The notes beneath the pieces are model-generated. The model made no database searches. It saw nothing but the letters and a program-made list of their open reading frames with translations, and was not told the origin of the DNA. From contig JACGZH010000001.1 of assembly GCA_014706385.1 (NCBI GenBank), forward strand, positions 682,001-746,000: a DNA stretch of 64,000 nucleotides, written 5' to 3'. The stretch's first letter is position 1. Every line of letters begins with the position of its first letter. The position numbers were made by a program, and so were the translations under genes. Source of the DNA: Phaffia rhodozyma (taxonomy: Eukaryota > Basidiomycota > Tremellomycetes > Cystofilobasidiales > Mrakiaceae). Positions 10,701-23,200 of this stretch are shown in pieces.

Positions 10701-12267
10701 AAACTCTCAAAGGAGGACCTATCATTTCTTCTGTCGGCCCACTGAAATTTCTTTCGTCTGAAGGAGAAGCACCTGATCTTGATCTGGTTGGCTTAAATGC
10801 ATCTGGAGGAGGTGCCGGGAGAGGTCCGTCTCTATGTCTAGATGAGATATGGGGCCGTCTGGAACTCTGCGAATGGATGGAAACAGATTCAGATGCTGAT
10901 GTAGGAGAAATGGGGCGACTAGTACTCGATGTTGACTCATGAGGGACGTAGTTGAGTGTGGAAGAGCTAGGGACGTGATGCTGTTGGTGTTGGGAATGAA
11001 ATTGGCTCGGTGCTATATCAAATGACGATCTGGGTAAAGAAGGGTTTTGTGTAGGTCTACTGGAGATAGATGGAGGCCGTTGTGATGCCTCTGGTAACGG
11101 AAGGGAACGAGAAGACCCAGAAAGCTGAGGACGGGGTAGTGCAGCCTGATAACGTTGATTGGTCTGGGAGATTGGTGGTACCCATCGATTGTCTTCGGTA
11201 AAAAGCGCTCGTTCATCAGGATCTTGTCCTGTTTCTCTAACGGCAGGGTCGACACGTGAGATGGGTTGCCTGGCTTCCTGTTCTTGCTGTCGAAGGTACT
11301 CTGTTCGTTCTCGCTCTGCTGCTACTATTCTAGCTCGCTTTTCATCATCTTTTCGAGATTTGTACAACGCCTGTTTTGCTTTGAGACCCTGGAGTAAGGA
11401 GACAATAGTCTGTCGAATTTCTGGCAGGTAATGCTCAAGATTTTGAGGAGAGGGGTCTTGGTTGATGCATCGTTCGAGGCAGTTTCGTAACCGGTTTGGC
11501 ACTTCCAGTAGATCACTAAAGTCAAGGAGCAGTGCGTGAGCTCAACAGAACGAAGTGAAACGGGATTATGAAAAGGCTGTCACCCGTACCTCATATTGAT
11601 TTCTAGATCAGAGAAGGCGGAAACGGCCGTGTTGAAATCATTTCCTAGACGAACATAAAAATCCGAAACCTACACGCGACAACATCTTAGAATCATATGA
11701 CGCCAGTTTATAGGAGTGTGGAAGTAGAACCCACATCGACCTCAGTGATTTTACCCAGTGACCAATCTGTTAGGGCTGAGAGAAGCTGTCTAGTGGAAAC
11801 CAGCAGCTTTGTAACAGCTATATCGGTACATCCTATATCAGTGGAGAACCGATTACAGCACTGATCTTTCGAAGCGAAATTCAACTTACCTGACTCCATG
11901 TCTGAGTTGCAGATCACCAAAGTGGTAGAATCGAAAAATCATACAACAGAAACCAGATAGAAAGAAAAGCGATCAGGACGAGGTTGGCGAATAAACTGAG
12001 CTTGAGAAGGGCAAGCGAGTCCCATCTCGGTACAAGAAAACATACGAGTTTTCTCCTAAACGAACATGATTCATAGAATGACAATTATAGAGTAAAACAA
12101 AGAGACCGGAGTCAGATCAATCATACAAAGTAGGTAGTTTGCTCATCATCTTCATGAAAAAGAAGAATAGAGAGACGTACTGAAGGTCTTCTTCCACCGG
12201 ATGAACTTGCCATAGAAGACGTGCTACCATGCCTACGAGAATGACTCTCTCTAGATGGGGCCGACAT
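7782..12267 (-). CDS. BUD6: Bud6/Aip3, actin-interacting polarity protein
   Basis: The Bud6/Aip3 family is a polarisome component that binds actin and formins and promotes actin-cable nucleation at growth sites and septa. The N-terminus (from ATG at 12267, MSAPSRESHSRRHGS) is followed by small exons encoding the family's conserved opening TKLLVSTRQLLSALTDWSLG, then SDFYVRLGNDFN, then a segment with LEHYLPEIRQTIVSLLQGLK. A long Ser/Pro-rich spacer follows (about 9700-11250). Next comes the AIP3 core: VFLVYNRECKKCVVE with LRLLFMEKFSY and FPAIYIQDPKTEWRYEWEE (about 9350-9570). The C-terminal exon (7782-9244) holds the long coiled coil that binds actin/formin in yeast Bud6, with LRRDLGVARQVHTDGM and VVEELYQDVTERMV. 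The protein is longer than the yeast one because of the spacer. It shares a 373-base divergent promoter with POP4. Confidence 0.93.
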
Positions 12268-12640
12268 CTCGATGTATTATGCCGACAGCGACAAACAAGA
12301 TTATGTATATGACAACGATAGGCAAGAAAGGTATGAGAGTGAAGAGAGGGAGAGGGAAGGTGAAGTCGAAGTTGAACGTGTTCGTTCGTCCGTCGTTATA
12401 GATGGGCCAAGACGTGTCAGGAACAAGACGATGGAAAGAAAGGCGGGTCGAAATATTAACCTGCGATGGGCTATAAATCTGGTTCAAGCGCGACATAAAA
12501 GTTTTGCTTGTATTGCGGGTTAATTTATTTTAACCCAATGCGTGTCTGGATTTTCGACTTGCCTGATTCTTTACTATTCAACTCATTTACCATCCTCTTA
12601 CCTTCGTTCTTCTGCTCTATTATTCCTTCAGCTATCCAGA
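12268..12640. promoter_or_regulatory. Divergent promoter between BUD6 and POP4
   Basis: The two start codons (12267 on - and 12641 on +) are 373 bases apart, so both genes must be driven from this stretch. A short pyrimidine-rich leader (about 12560-12635) precedes the POP4 ATG. A GAGAGG/AGGGA-rich purine tract (about 12330-12365) precedes BUD6, so it is the same pyrimidine-rich leader type on the other strand. No other gene is seen. Confidence 0.5.
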
Positions 12641-13855
12641 ATGCCCCCAAAAGAGATCGATGTGTTTAGAGAGCTTCCGGCTCACACTAAGGTAGGATCT
12701 TCGATTCCGGGTCTGAACTTGGCATGCACTGATCCTTTGCTTTCGGTTGGTCTCTATACACATCCAGTCGAACAGATTGCTCTTTACTTCATCAGCACCA
12801 TCCGATCCGATCCCTCAACCCGTTACATTTGACTCACTGCCTAGTCTCCTCCTTCCTTCTATACAGTCATCGGCCGCAACATATGCGACCAAGCTTCATG
12901 CAAAGTCGATTCCTCTTGTCAATCCTCAGCGTCTCTCAGCTGCAGCTACTAAGAAACAAGCAGGACAGGCCCGTAGAAAGCAGGACGGTATCCGGGCTGG
13001 CACCATTGGTTTGTTGAGCAGAAAAGAAGCCAAAAGGAAGAGCGTTTGGGTGCCAAAACCACGGGAATGTCGATTTGAACTGTTTACAGGGCTCCGGACC
13101 GTCTGGGAAGAGTACATGGTTCAGCTGCTAGGAATGGGAGGCACGAAGCCAAATGTTAAAACCGGGTTGGGAGGGAAGTGGGCCGGAAATGCAGAGGCAT
13201 TGCAGAACAAGATTGCTAAAGCGGAATTTACGGGATGTTTTCTTACAGGTATGTCAAGCTGTTTAAATTAATAGTGCTTTTTCTCATAAGATATCAGGCT
13301 TACGATCTATTATCGCTCTTCTACCCTTTGTCTTTGGCCGTTTGTAGTCAAGGTATCTTCAAACAAAGATCTGGTAGGCGTAGAAGGGATTGTAATCCAC
13401 GAAACAGAAAACACTTTCAAAATTATAACCCCAAAAGACAAGTTGAAAGGTAAGCTATTGATCCTTTCTTTTTTCTCTTCCTTCCTTCTTTCTTGACCCC
13501 ATTAGATTTCAGAATCTAATCTTTACGCCCCTGTTGTGTGAAAGTTGTTCCTAAACGAAACGGAATTTTCACGTTCCGAATATCCCTTCCTCCAGCAACT
13601 ATCGTGATCGACACCCTTCAATCTGCTCCTTCCGCTGTCTCAGCGTCTCCTCTACCGATACCACCGTCGCCATCTTTGTCACCAGCATCAGCATCAGCAT
13701 CAACATCAACATCAACATCACCAATGCCACCAATTCAACTTGAGTTTGACATCTATGGTTCTCAGTTCTGTTTTCGTAGTGGAGATCGCGCTGGTAGAAA
13801 GTTCAAGAGCTATGCTGGGATCGAAATCGATACCGCTTGGTTAGGTGGTTCATGA
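12641..13855 (+). CDS. POP4: RNase P/MRP protein subunit Pop4 (Rpp29)
   Basis: Subunit of nuclear RNase P (tRNA 5' processing) and RNase MRP (rRNA processing). Four exons (12641-12691, 12768-13248, 13348-13449, 13545-13855) join in phase to 314 residues. The N-terminal third is variable. A basic helix with RKEAKRKSVW then leads to LFTGLRTVWEEYMVQLLG. The Sm-like beta-barrel of the Rpp29 family follows: KAEFTGCFLTVVKSSN, GVEGIVIHETENTFKIIT, VVPKRNGIFTFRISLP and FDIYGSQFCFRSGDRAGRK. The last strand pair is interrupted by a low-complexity Pro/Ser insert that contains the SASASASTSTSTS repeat. The gene ends facing midasin, and its promoter is shared with BUD6. Confidence 0.93.
13684..13720 (+). 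repeat. Hexanucleotide-type repeat inside POP4
   Basis: A tandem run of AGCATC units shading into AACATC units codes for alternating Ser-Ala then Ser-Thr residues. It sits in a variable loop of the Rpp29 barrel and keeps the reading frame, so length changes would be tolerated. It is a likely polymorphic microsatellite. Confidence 0.8.
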
Positions 13856-14284
13856 ATTGTCTATTGATCCTAGTGTCTTTTTCCTTCCTGAAGAAACTGA
13901 TGAAAAATCTACATGAACATACGTCAATGCGCTGTCAAGCTTGAAAGTTGTATATTCTTAATGAAGCAATGGGACGACGGGAAAAAGAAAACCAGATATG
14001 GTGTCCGGGAGGGCCTTATGAGATTTCTAATCTTGTTTGAAGGTTTATATTGAAGTACAGATGGTTCTACAACTGAATACCAGTTTGAGAGGGGAAATAA
14101 GAGAAGATAAATGAAGTGACAAAAGTATCAATTTGAAACGCTTGGAAGAAAAAAGGAGCAAAATAACATTCTATAAATATTGGGAGAAGTAGATTAGTTC
14201 ATGTTTGAATGTTAGAGAAATAGACGGAACGTGACAAACCTCGAAAGAGGAAGAAAACTCTGCCTACTACAGTAGGATCACCTT
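13856..14284. other. Convergent 3' flanks of POP4 and MDN1
   Basis: This AT-rich 430-base stretch lies between two genes that end towards each other. No supported gene or RNA is visible. It should hold both 3' UTRs. Confidence 0.4.
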
Positions 14285-17200
14285 CTACTCCTCGCTGACT
14301 CTGTTGATCATGAATTTTCAAGTTCGCGTTAGTCATTCGATCGCTTCATCTCTCTGATAGAACTTAGAGACACGTACCTCTCCATCCACTGCCGCAACGT
14401 GCCGCTGAGAACTTCTGGGAGCGCTTCGACGTCTCTAAGGACGACGTAGAATTCGAAGGGGAAGGTATCCAAATATCTCTCCATCTTGAGCTCCATATGA
14501 CCGCTTGGTCCAGTCTCGTATGTGGCAGTCTTCATAGAGAGAATCGAGTTTCGCTGCTGAGATGCAGGTTCAGGGACAGAACCTGCAGGCGCAAAAGGGT
14601 TTGCCGTCGATCGGTGCAACGAGTCAACAATAATGAACACAATCATCACTCGCTGTTCAGCTGCTTTCCTCAATAAAGTTCGGAGTTTCTCATGGTCCTG
14701 ACAGATTCCATCCGAGATGATGAGCTCGAGCTGCCAGATGTCGGCGGCTGTCGAAGACGTGGTAGATCGTCGATCTCTCGCATCAGCGAGAACTTGAAGA
14801 CTACGCTCGACAAGGGAAAGTACATTCGTCGCTTTCTGATCAAACTTGAATCTGGACATCACTTGAGCACCCTTATCGTCCGATAGGTTGGTCTCTTCGA
14901 ACCCGTGTAGAAGTTCAAAGGCCTCTCCGAACTTTGCAATTCCGATGTCACCAACCTCGAGTTTGGTCATTGCTTGAGATACGAGTGCTAGGGTTTCGTA
15001 TGCAAGATGAACAGAGTGAGATTCGGCCATCGACCGAGAATCGTCGAGGGCGAGCAGAACTTGATATTCTCTCGAGCTTGGTCGAGTTCGTCGCAGCCAG
15101 ATCTTGTCTTTAGTGAACTCGGAAGCAACATAAGGGATAATCTTCTTCATGTTGAGTCGCTTTCCTGATCGATAGTCACCCTTAAGTCGAGTTGCCAGGG
15201 TGGGTTCCAGAATCAGCCGAAGCTGCTCACAAAGGGAGTGCGAAAGATCGTGTGTGAGGGAGGTATATAATCTCCACATCTCCTCCGCGGAAGTAGATGA
15301 TCGGTCCGAGTTGAGCCACTGAGTGTTGATCAGCTCAACTTGCTGATCGAGCATTTTGGCTTCCTCTTCGGTCAACGGTGCAACATCCTCCTCTTCTTCC
15401 AGTTGAGATCGAGGCTCAATATCCAAGGGCGGCTGGTCTTGGTGCCCACGTTGTCGCACTTCGGACTCCGTGAGGGCCTTGTCAGCCGATTGATCAAGCT
15501 CAGGAGGCTGCTCGATAACGAGAGGCTGCTCGGGTTTGGGCAGGTCCTCCTCATCAATATCCATTTGATGAGAAATCTCGGTGCTTTCTTGTTGGTCGTC
15601 GGCGATCCGCAGATCTGACAGATTCTGGGTCTGATCTTCTGGAGCGGGTCCGAGGGCCTGCATGTCTTCATCATCATCTTCTTTAGCATATTCAATCTCA
15701 CCAGTTTCCATAGAGGCCTCCTCGGCTTCAGGCTTATTCTCGGTATTAGTGTCGTTCTCATTCTCCTTTGCTTCACTGATTTCATCAAGTCGACGTCGGA
15801 TCTCCTTCATAGTGTCCCCAAGATTCTTCATCGGGTTAGGTTCTTCGCCACGTTGAGGCATCTCTTGTTCGTTGGCTTGACTCTCGTCAAGCGGAACAGC
15901 CTCTCCTTGCCCGCCTTGAGACTCGCCAGCAGTCGGAGGAGGTTGAGTGGAGCTGTCGCTGTAGAATATACATACGTATGATGTAAGCTTAACGTTAAAG
16001 AACTCTGAGATTTGAACGCTGATTGACTTACGCGTTCTCGGTGTCTCCGGATTCATCCATCTGATCAGCGGCCGTAGACTGGGCTTGCTTTCCAACATCG
16101 TTCTTGGTACCATCCTCTTGATCTTGGGGAGCGTCATCTTGACCAGCCTCATCTCCAGGTTCATCAGGAGCTTGAGCGCTATTCGAGTTATCAGCGCCGT
16201 CTTCAACTTTAGGCTTAGCAACCTGTTGATCCTCCTCCGCGCCCTCCGGCGCGTCTTCTTCTCCAGCTTCGGCCTGAGCCTGGTCGGCAGATTCAGGAGG
16301 CGCATCTTCGTCCTCGTCAGGGATTTCGGTATCGTCAGCCCCAGGCTCAGGAAGGGTAGTTTCTTCTCCCTCGTCCACGTTTTCAGGCTGCGCAGGGTCG
16401 TCTTCAGTGGAAGATTTTTGGGCAGAAGAAGGATCGTCTGGCATAGGTGGTTGATCCTCCGGCATATCGTCCATGGGATCGTCATCGATACCCTCAGGCT
16501 GAGTCTCCTCATCATCTCCCCCTTCCTCATCCCCGAGATCGAGTGAGTCAGGAAGATCAAGTGTTTCGGCTTCGGGAACATTGTCAGGCATCTTCTCTCC
16601 CTTGTCTCGACTGTCCTCAGCTGCACCATCTTCGTCTTCCCCATCCATTTCAGGTTCAGGGGCTTCTTCTCCTTCGGACTGATCCTCAGAATCTTGAGCA
16701 TCGCCTTCAGGTTTCTCCTGTCCAGGCTCTTGACGAGGTTTTTCGTCATCCTTAGCGACCAAATCGGAATTCTGTAAGGCGAGAAGTTAAAATGTCAGCG
16801 AATTGCCAAAGTTCGGTGGTAATGTGCAGACAACGTACTTGTGTCTGCTCAGTAGACCGATCTTGATCCAAGTGTTCATCCTGTTTAGAGTCATCCTCGC
16901 CCTTTTCATCACCCCAAAGTTTCTCATCAACTGCATTCTCGTCTAGAGGGTCAACATCACCAATTTGCTCATCCGGGGTTTGTTCCTCCTCGTCCGAACC
17001 ATCATCGTCTTCTTCGTCTGAACCATCTGCTGAAACATCTTCCATCTCACCTCCGAAATCCTCGCTCATCTCGATAGCGCCACCATCGTTGCGCTCCTTG
17101 TCTTTTGGCTGGGGCTCGTTATCCTCACCCTGAAGACCCTCAACTTGACTTTCATCTTCGATCTGCTCGCTGACATTCTCATTACCCGTTCCTTCACCCA

Positions 17201-20200
17201 TCCCAGATCCCTCCATAGTCTGACCAGAATCCCCCTCGCCAGCACCAGCATCTTCAGCTTCAGGAGGGGAGCAGAATCCTTTCAAAGCTAAGTTGGAGAT
17301 GATTTGAACCAGCACATGAGTAAGCTTGAAGTTAGCCCCGGTCCATGAAGCTAGAGCGTTCAAATGACATTCTGCTGCAGTAGCATACTCGACGAGGAAA
17401 GGTCGGATACGCTGAACGAGGAGGTAGGAAGTGGAGAGATCGGCCGGTTGGGTGAAAAGATCTCTGAGTTGTTGAAGAATCTCTGGCAGACGCAAAGTTC
17501 GAGAAGCCTTTGTTTGAAGAGACGACTCTTCAGTAAGGAACCGATCGGCATCTGCATCCTCTTCAGTGATCACATTGCGGACAGTTTGAAGTTCTTGAGC
17601 AACAACCAAGAGGGAGTTAAGAAGTTTGTCTCCTTTCTCAAGCAGGATAGCATCAGCCTGAGGAGCAGTTGCAAATGATGAGGGAGTAGGGAGGGAGAGC
17701 ATGTCCACCAGGCTCAGCGTTCCAATGTATAGTTGTCGGAAGTGAGGTTCATCGAAGGATAGCTGATTAAGCACGTCCACAGTATTTTGTTTGAATTCTC
17801 GGCAAGATTCAATAACGTGTAAATCCTCTGAGCAGATCAAAGTAGAGTGTGATCAACGGCCATGATTGTCACTTGATAGAGAAGATAGCACGTACTTTTG
17901 AGGAAAATTGCGAAAGGAGTGGCCTTAACGGTCGTCAAGACATCTCCAAGAACTTCTTTGATGCGAGTGGCCTGTTGCAAGCAGGCGCTCAGAAGAGTTC
18001 TCGATGCAACCTCAGTCGAAGTTCCCCTGGAGGTCGGAGCGACAGTTGTTCCATAATCGTTTCGGCTCTCCAAGGTCTCTTGTAGAGCGTCTATGGTTCG
18101 ACATATGGTGTCGTAGTCAGAAGAAAGCGTGGGAATAGAGACTTTATCGAAACAAGCGATAGCTTCAGACGAGTCAGAAGCACCGATATCAGATAGTCGA
18201 CCGACGCAGCTCTTCAACTCGTTGACTTCTTCCAAAGCCGAAGCAAGTCTACAAAATATATAATAAAACAAATTAGCAATGTATAGGGAATGGTGTTCTA
18301 TGATCATGACTTACCGAATACGGTGATCCAAAGCTACAGAAAGCACACTCTCCACAAAACCGATACCTCTCTGAAGATCTCGAGTAGTAATGTCAGGACT
18401 GTGGGTTCGCAAAGAGTCTCGAAGAGAAACCATGGAAACGACCAGTCGGAAATGGTAATTGTCAACTCGACAGGTCATTTGAGTCAAAGCCTCCGAGACG
18501 ACAAGAGATTTGGAGAGTGTTGGCAACGAATGCAGAGTGGAGATAGACGTTTGTCGAGACATGACATCAGACCTCAGATTAGAGGAAAGACCGATTCGTC
18601 TTAGTTCTTTGAGCAAATCTCCATAAGCTCGTCGTTTTCGAGTGAGAAGATTTTTGATTAATCTAGAATTCTCCTCGTTGGCAACTCCAGGGGTCTCATC
18701 GGCCAAAGATTTGGCAGTAGAAAGAATCTCGGAAGTAAGTTCATCAATGGTTGCCGACTTGGTCGAAGATAACGCTGGTCGAATAGTGGTTCCAAAGATT
18801 CCTCGGAACTTGGAAAACGTAGAGGATAGATTGACAAGATGCGACGCATTGCTTTTCAAATGAGAAGGAAGTGCGAGCTCTGAAGCTTGGCCAATCTCGA
18901 CAGAGGCCCAAGTTGAAACAGCCGCGATGGTAGAAGGTCCTTGTGAAGAAGGAAGCATGTCTGGAGCTCCCAAAAGAGGAGCGCAGGGTTGACGAAGAAC
19001 CTCTCTAAACTTCCGAATGCTTCTATGAAGTTGTCTATGAGTATGCTGAGCACTGGCTTTGAGAGCGTGAACGTTGATGTCCTTCCAGCTGGCAAGCTTG
19101 ATGAAATCTCGGACGCTTCCCTCAATCTTAGCCCGCTGTGTTCGAAGAGACGACGAGATATTGATTTCGGCAAGACTAAATCGTTCAGTGATGCTCTCCA
19201 AAGTTCGGGAAATTCTTTTCAGTCCGGGGAAGTTACCAGTTGATTGGGAAAGAAGCGACATAAACCGGGTAAAGCAGCGCAGGAGGTGAAGTCTGGCGGA
19301 GTACTGGCCAAGAGAGCTAGAGGCTATGTACTGATCAAGCAGAGTCACTATTCCACGGATATGGTTTTCGACGGCAACAGACGTTTCATTCTGAATGTCT
19401 TCGAGATAAGCGGCTTTACCTCCCTGGATAAGAACTTCGTAGAGCTTAAACCACCAGGTTGAAGCTTCTTCAGCATATGACACAGCCTGAGTCTCGAGAA
19501 GCTGAGACCAACAAGATAGCTCAAGCTGTCGCCAGCTGACTATGAGTCCTCCAATCTCATTTTGGAACTGTTTGAGAGAGTTTTCTCGGTTTGCAAAAGA
19601 TTCCCAATCGGCGGTATGAAGGAGAAGTTGCTCCATGGCAGCTATCACCCGAACAATTGGACTTCCGAGGGAAAGAGATAAGATAGCGTTGCATCGATCA
19701 ATGAGGTGATGCAGAACCATCTGATCAGGCCACTCCCTCAATGTATCTTCCAGACGGACAAGAAGCCGGTTGAGGAGCTGGACGGCCTTGTTCATCTCGT
19801 AAGGGTTGGCGTCCGAATAAAAGTCGTAAGGTCGCTCCTGGAAGGTAGGAACCGAGGTTCGCTTAGAAGATTCTTGGCACAACGACCGGATTTGATAGGC
19901 GAGGGCATCATCAATAGAATCGTCGAGTGAATTGAGGGCTTTGTCGAAAACGTCTTTAATAACATCGTCTCTTTGAGACTGGTAGATGTGATTGCAGTCT
20001 TGATTCGGAGCGGTGGAAAAGATGGCAACTAGAGAATACAGTAATTTGTATTTACATGTCAGATTGCTGCTTACTTCCTTGCGTGGTAGATGAGATATAT
20101 TCGAAGAAGCGACTTACTGTGCAATCGACCAATTTGTTTCAGTTGTTCAGTCTGAATGAAAGCAGACTTGTTTTGTGAAGTGGCAGAAGTGGGCTGGATG

Positions 20201-23200
20201 GCCTCATCGTCATCCAGGATATCTCCGTATTGTGGGAAAAGCTCTTTGAACTCCTTCTCCTCCAGCTCAATGTCTGAAAGAATCTCCTCATCAACCTTGC
20301 GCTGACGGTAAAGACTCTCAGCCTCTTGTTGGGCCTGTAATTCTCGCTCACGATCCATCATCCAAAGATGAGAGAGTTGGTCGAAGAGCCCAAATAAAGC
20401 CCCTACAACCTGGTTATCAAGCGAGATGCCCAAAGAAAGATCATACGCAACGGAGGCTACCTCCAAGAGTAAAAGTTTTGAAGTAGGAACAACAGGGAAT
20501 TTAGACTTGAAGCGAATAGGAAGTTCAGATCGACGAAGATTCTTGATTCCGAGAGACGTGGGGAAAGCAGTAAGAGTAGTCACGAGAGTCGACTCAAGCT
20601 GAGTCGCTTGAAGAGCCGATTGCATCTCTGCGTCTCGGGCGAGAATGCGGAACCCGGTTCGAAGCTGCATCAAGGCAACGCCAATTGGTCGAGTAATATC
20701 GGAGAAGAGATGATACATCTGATCCATTCGCCGTAAGAACCCACGAATGTTGCTTTGGAGAGAATCTTCTTCCAGAGCTGCCTTGCCTGCACTCGAACTG
20801 GCAATGTTGGCAATCAGAGCATCCACTCTCGATCCATCAATCACTTGGGCTAAAAATTGATGAATCTCGTGGAACATTGTATTCAGCAAAGCCACGTTAG
20901 TTTCTCGGTCTACTCGGAGGGCCCCTAGTCCAACGATAGCCTGTTGGACTCTCCAAAGAAGCTCGCTCTTGGAAGCGATCTTGAAGTTAGAAGAGTTTCC
21001 GGTAACTTCAAGCTCAGCACGTCGATGAGAAACGAGTTCTGCCTCGTACTGTGTTTCTTGATACTGAAGAAGTCGAAGCTCGGATCCATGAGCAGCTGCG
21101 GGATCAATAGGAATAGCGGGGACGTAGAGCTGAAGAGTGGCAATCGAGAGGCCAACCCAAGCTTGACCAAGAAGTTGCATGTCGGAAGAATTATCTTGAG
21201 TGCGTCTGAAAAGTGATTCAACATTAGGAACAACATGCTGCTGAAGAGCAACTCGAAGTTGAGAGTGGCTTGTCGATAAGAGGGATGCAACGAAATTCTC
21301 AATCTCATCGGCCGTGCTCGGCATGGATGCTTTCTGCAAAGTCTCCCAGAGCTTCTCCGGGTAGGAAGTAGCAAAAGCCTCGCAGACCTGCAGGTAGAAT
21401 GAAGTGTATGATTAGTAGTGTATACGGCAGCTATCATAGGAGAAACACTTCACAACAATACTTACATCGAAGATAGATCGGACAAGTAGATCAATGGACG
21501 AAGCATGATGACTTTGAGTATGGGTCTTGGAACGGATACGTAAGACCGTCGCGAGCTGTTTGGAAGAAACCTCAAGGGAGGGAAGATCTTTCAATTTCAA
21601 AGTATCCTGATCCCTAAAGAGTAAAAAATCAAGATGAATTTAGTCACTACAGATTGATACATATGACTGATGGATTAATATACGAACTTGTCATGTAACA
21701 GAGCTGAAAGTATAGTAGGTCGGTATAGATCCGCAGGACCAGCAAGAGCCTAAACGTAGGGAAAAAAAGCTCAATAAATCTGAAAATATTTTGTAGGACT
21801 CATGTTAAACTTACGCCTTCTGGGATGTCAGCTTCCAGCCAAAGAGTCTTTAGCCAAGACTCAAGAAGATCCTTGCTAGTGAAGTTATCCATATGGCCTA
21901 TTGAAAGTGATGTTCAACGTCAGCCATCTTTGATCGGAAGCATGGAATAGAAAGAAATGAATGCATACCTAGAGCTTGAATATTCCAGAGGGCGTGTTGA
22001 AGGGGAACCGTCTCCTGTAATGGGAACGAGGATACAGACTCGGCCATATGGACGAGGTCTTGAAGGGACGGAAGAACCGCCTAAACAAGTATAGAAAGAA
22101 TTGAATTAGTCATCCCAATAGTGAGGAACAATCCAGAGAGGAAGAAGTAACTATAACATACTGAGATGTTTTGGCCTTTCTGAGAGACTAGTAGGCTAGA
22201 AAGGATATCAAGACTGAGGGTAGCCAAAATTCCGGAACGTGATCTTGAAATCAAAGTTGGGGAGCTTTCCGGGTCCTGCAGTTCGATCAACGCCTGTCAA
22301 AAGAAGGGAAGAAAGAGGAAGGTCAAAAAAATTGAACATTATTCTAAGATGTAAGTCTGTCGAAAAGACTGAATTCACACCTTTTCGATGTCCTGCTCCA
22401 AAGCGTGGAGTGCGCTGGAGTCGTCTTGATCGTTATTCATAAGATCAAGTCCATATGTAGCTGATAGCTTCAAAGCGGTCGATCGAAGCTCTACAAAGAT
22501 AGTGACACGGGAAATGATCAGTTCGGACTAAGCTGTCAACGGAACAACGACCGAACTTACTCGAAAAGTTGTCATGAGTCGTCGGGACACCATCGAAAAG
22601 AGCTTGAAGACGATGAACTAAGTCTCGGAAGGATTTGTGTGAGGTTCTTCGGAGGTAAGCTAGCCAGATTTCCTGTTGACCATGCCCGGTATCGAAGGTA
22701 ATTGAATCTTTCAAGTTCTGAAGAGGGGCTTCTAGAGGATCGAGTAGACCCGAAGGAATTCGGATGGCACTCTCGAGTAGCCAACCGACAAGCACCTGGA
22801 CCGCAGAGTAATCAAGCACTGGAGCGCTGGTGGATAGCATGAGTTGAACGACTAGATCGGCAAATTGTGAGAACGATCGAGAGAACGCAGCAGTTGTCTG
22901 AAAAGAAAGAAGGAAACGAATCGAGGGCATGTTCAATGTACAGTACTGGCAGATAGAGAAGGGAAACTCAACAAACCTCTTCATCAGCCGGCGACTGCAA
23001 AGTTAGAATAGGAGCCAGTGACCGCTCAATCGTAGCGTAGAAAGCGCTAATCAAAGGATAGATCGCAGTGGTGACCTGATCCACCGGAACAGGTAACTTT
23101 CGGCCCTGAGCGACGAGGAAAGACTTCTCCACGACCGATAGATCGTTTACAAACTTCTTAGCGGCCATAGATAATGAAGACGTGAAGCTGGCCGAAGAGA

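Noticed and set aside
10256..10942. Two + strand frames of 105 and 87 codons
   Set aside because: They are antisense to the Ser/Pro-rich spacer of BUD6 and are Gly/Glu/Asp-rich as expected from its codons.
16085..16546. 153-codon antisense frame within MDN1
   Set aside because: It is the complement of the acidic repeat-like codons; the Leu/Arg-rich product has no recognisable domain.
14329..16749. Continuous 806-codon frame ending the midasin locus
   Set aside because: Its first 270 codons are an off-frame reading of the acidic region; the true protein uses the other frame upstream and an intron near 15962-16032.
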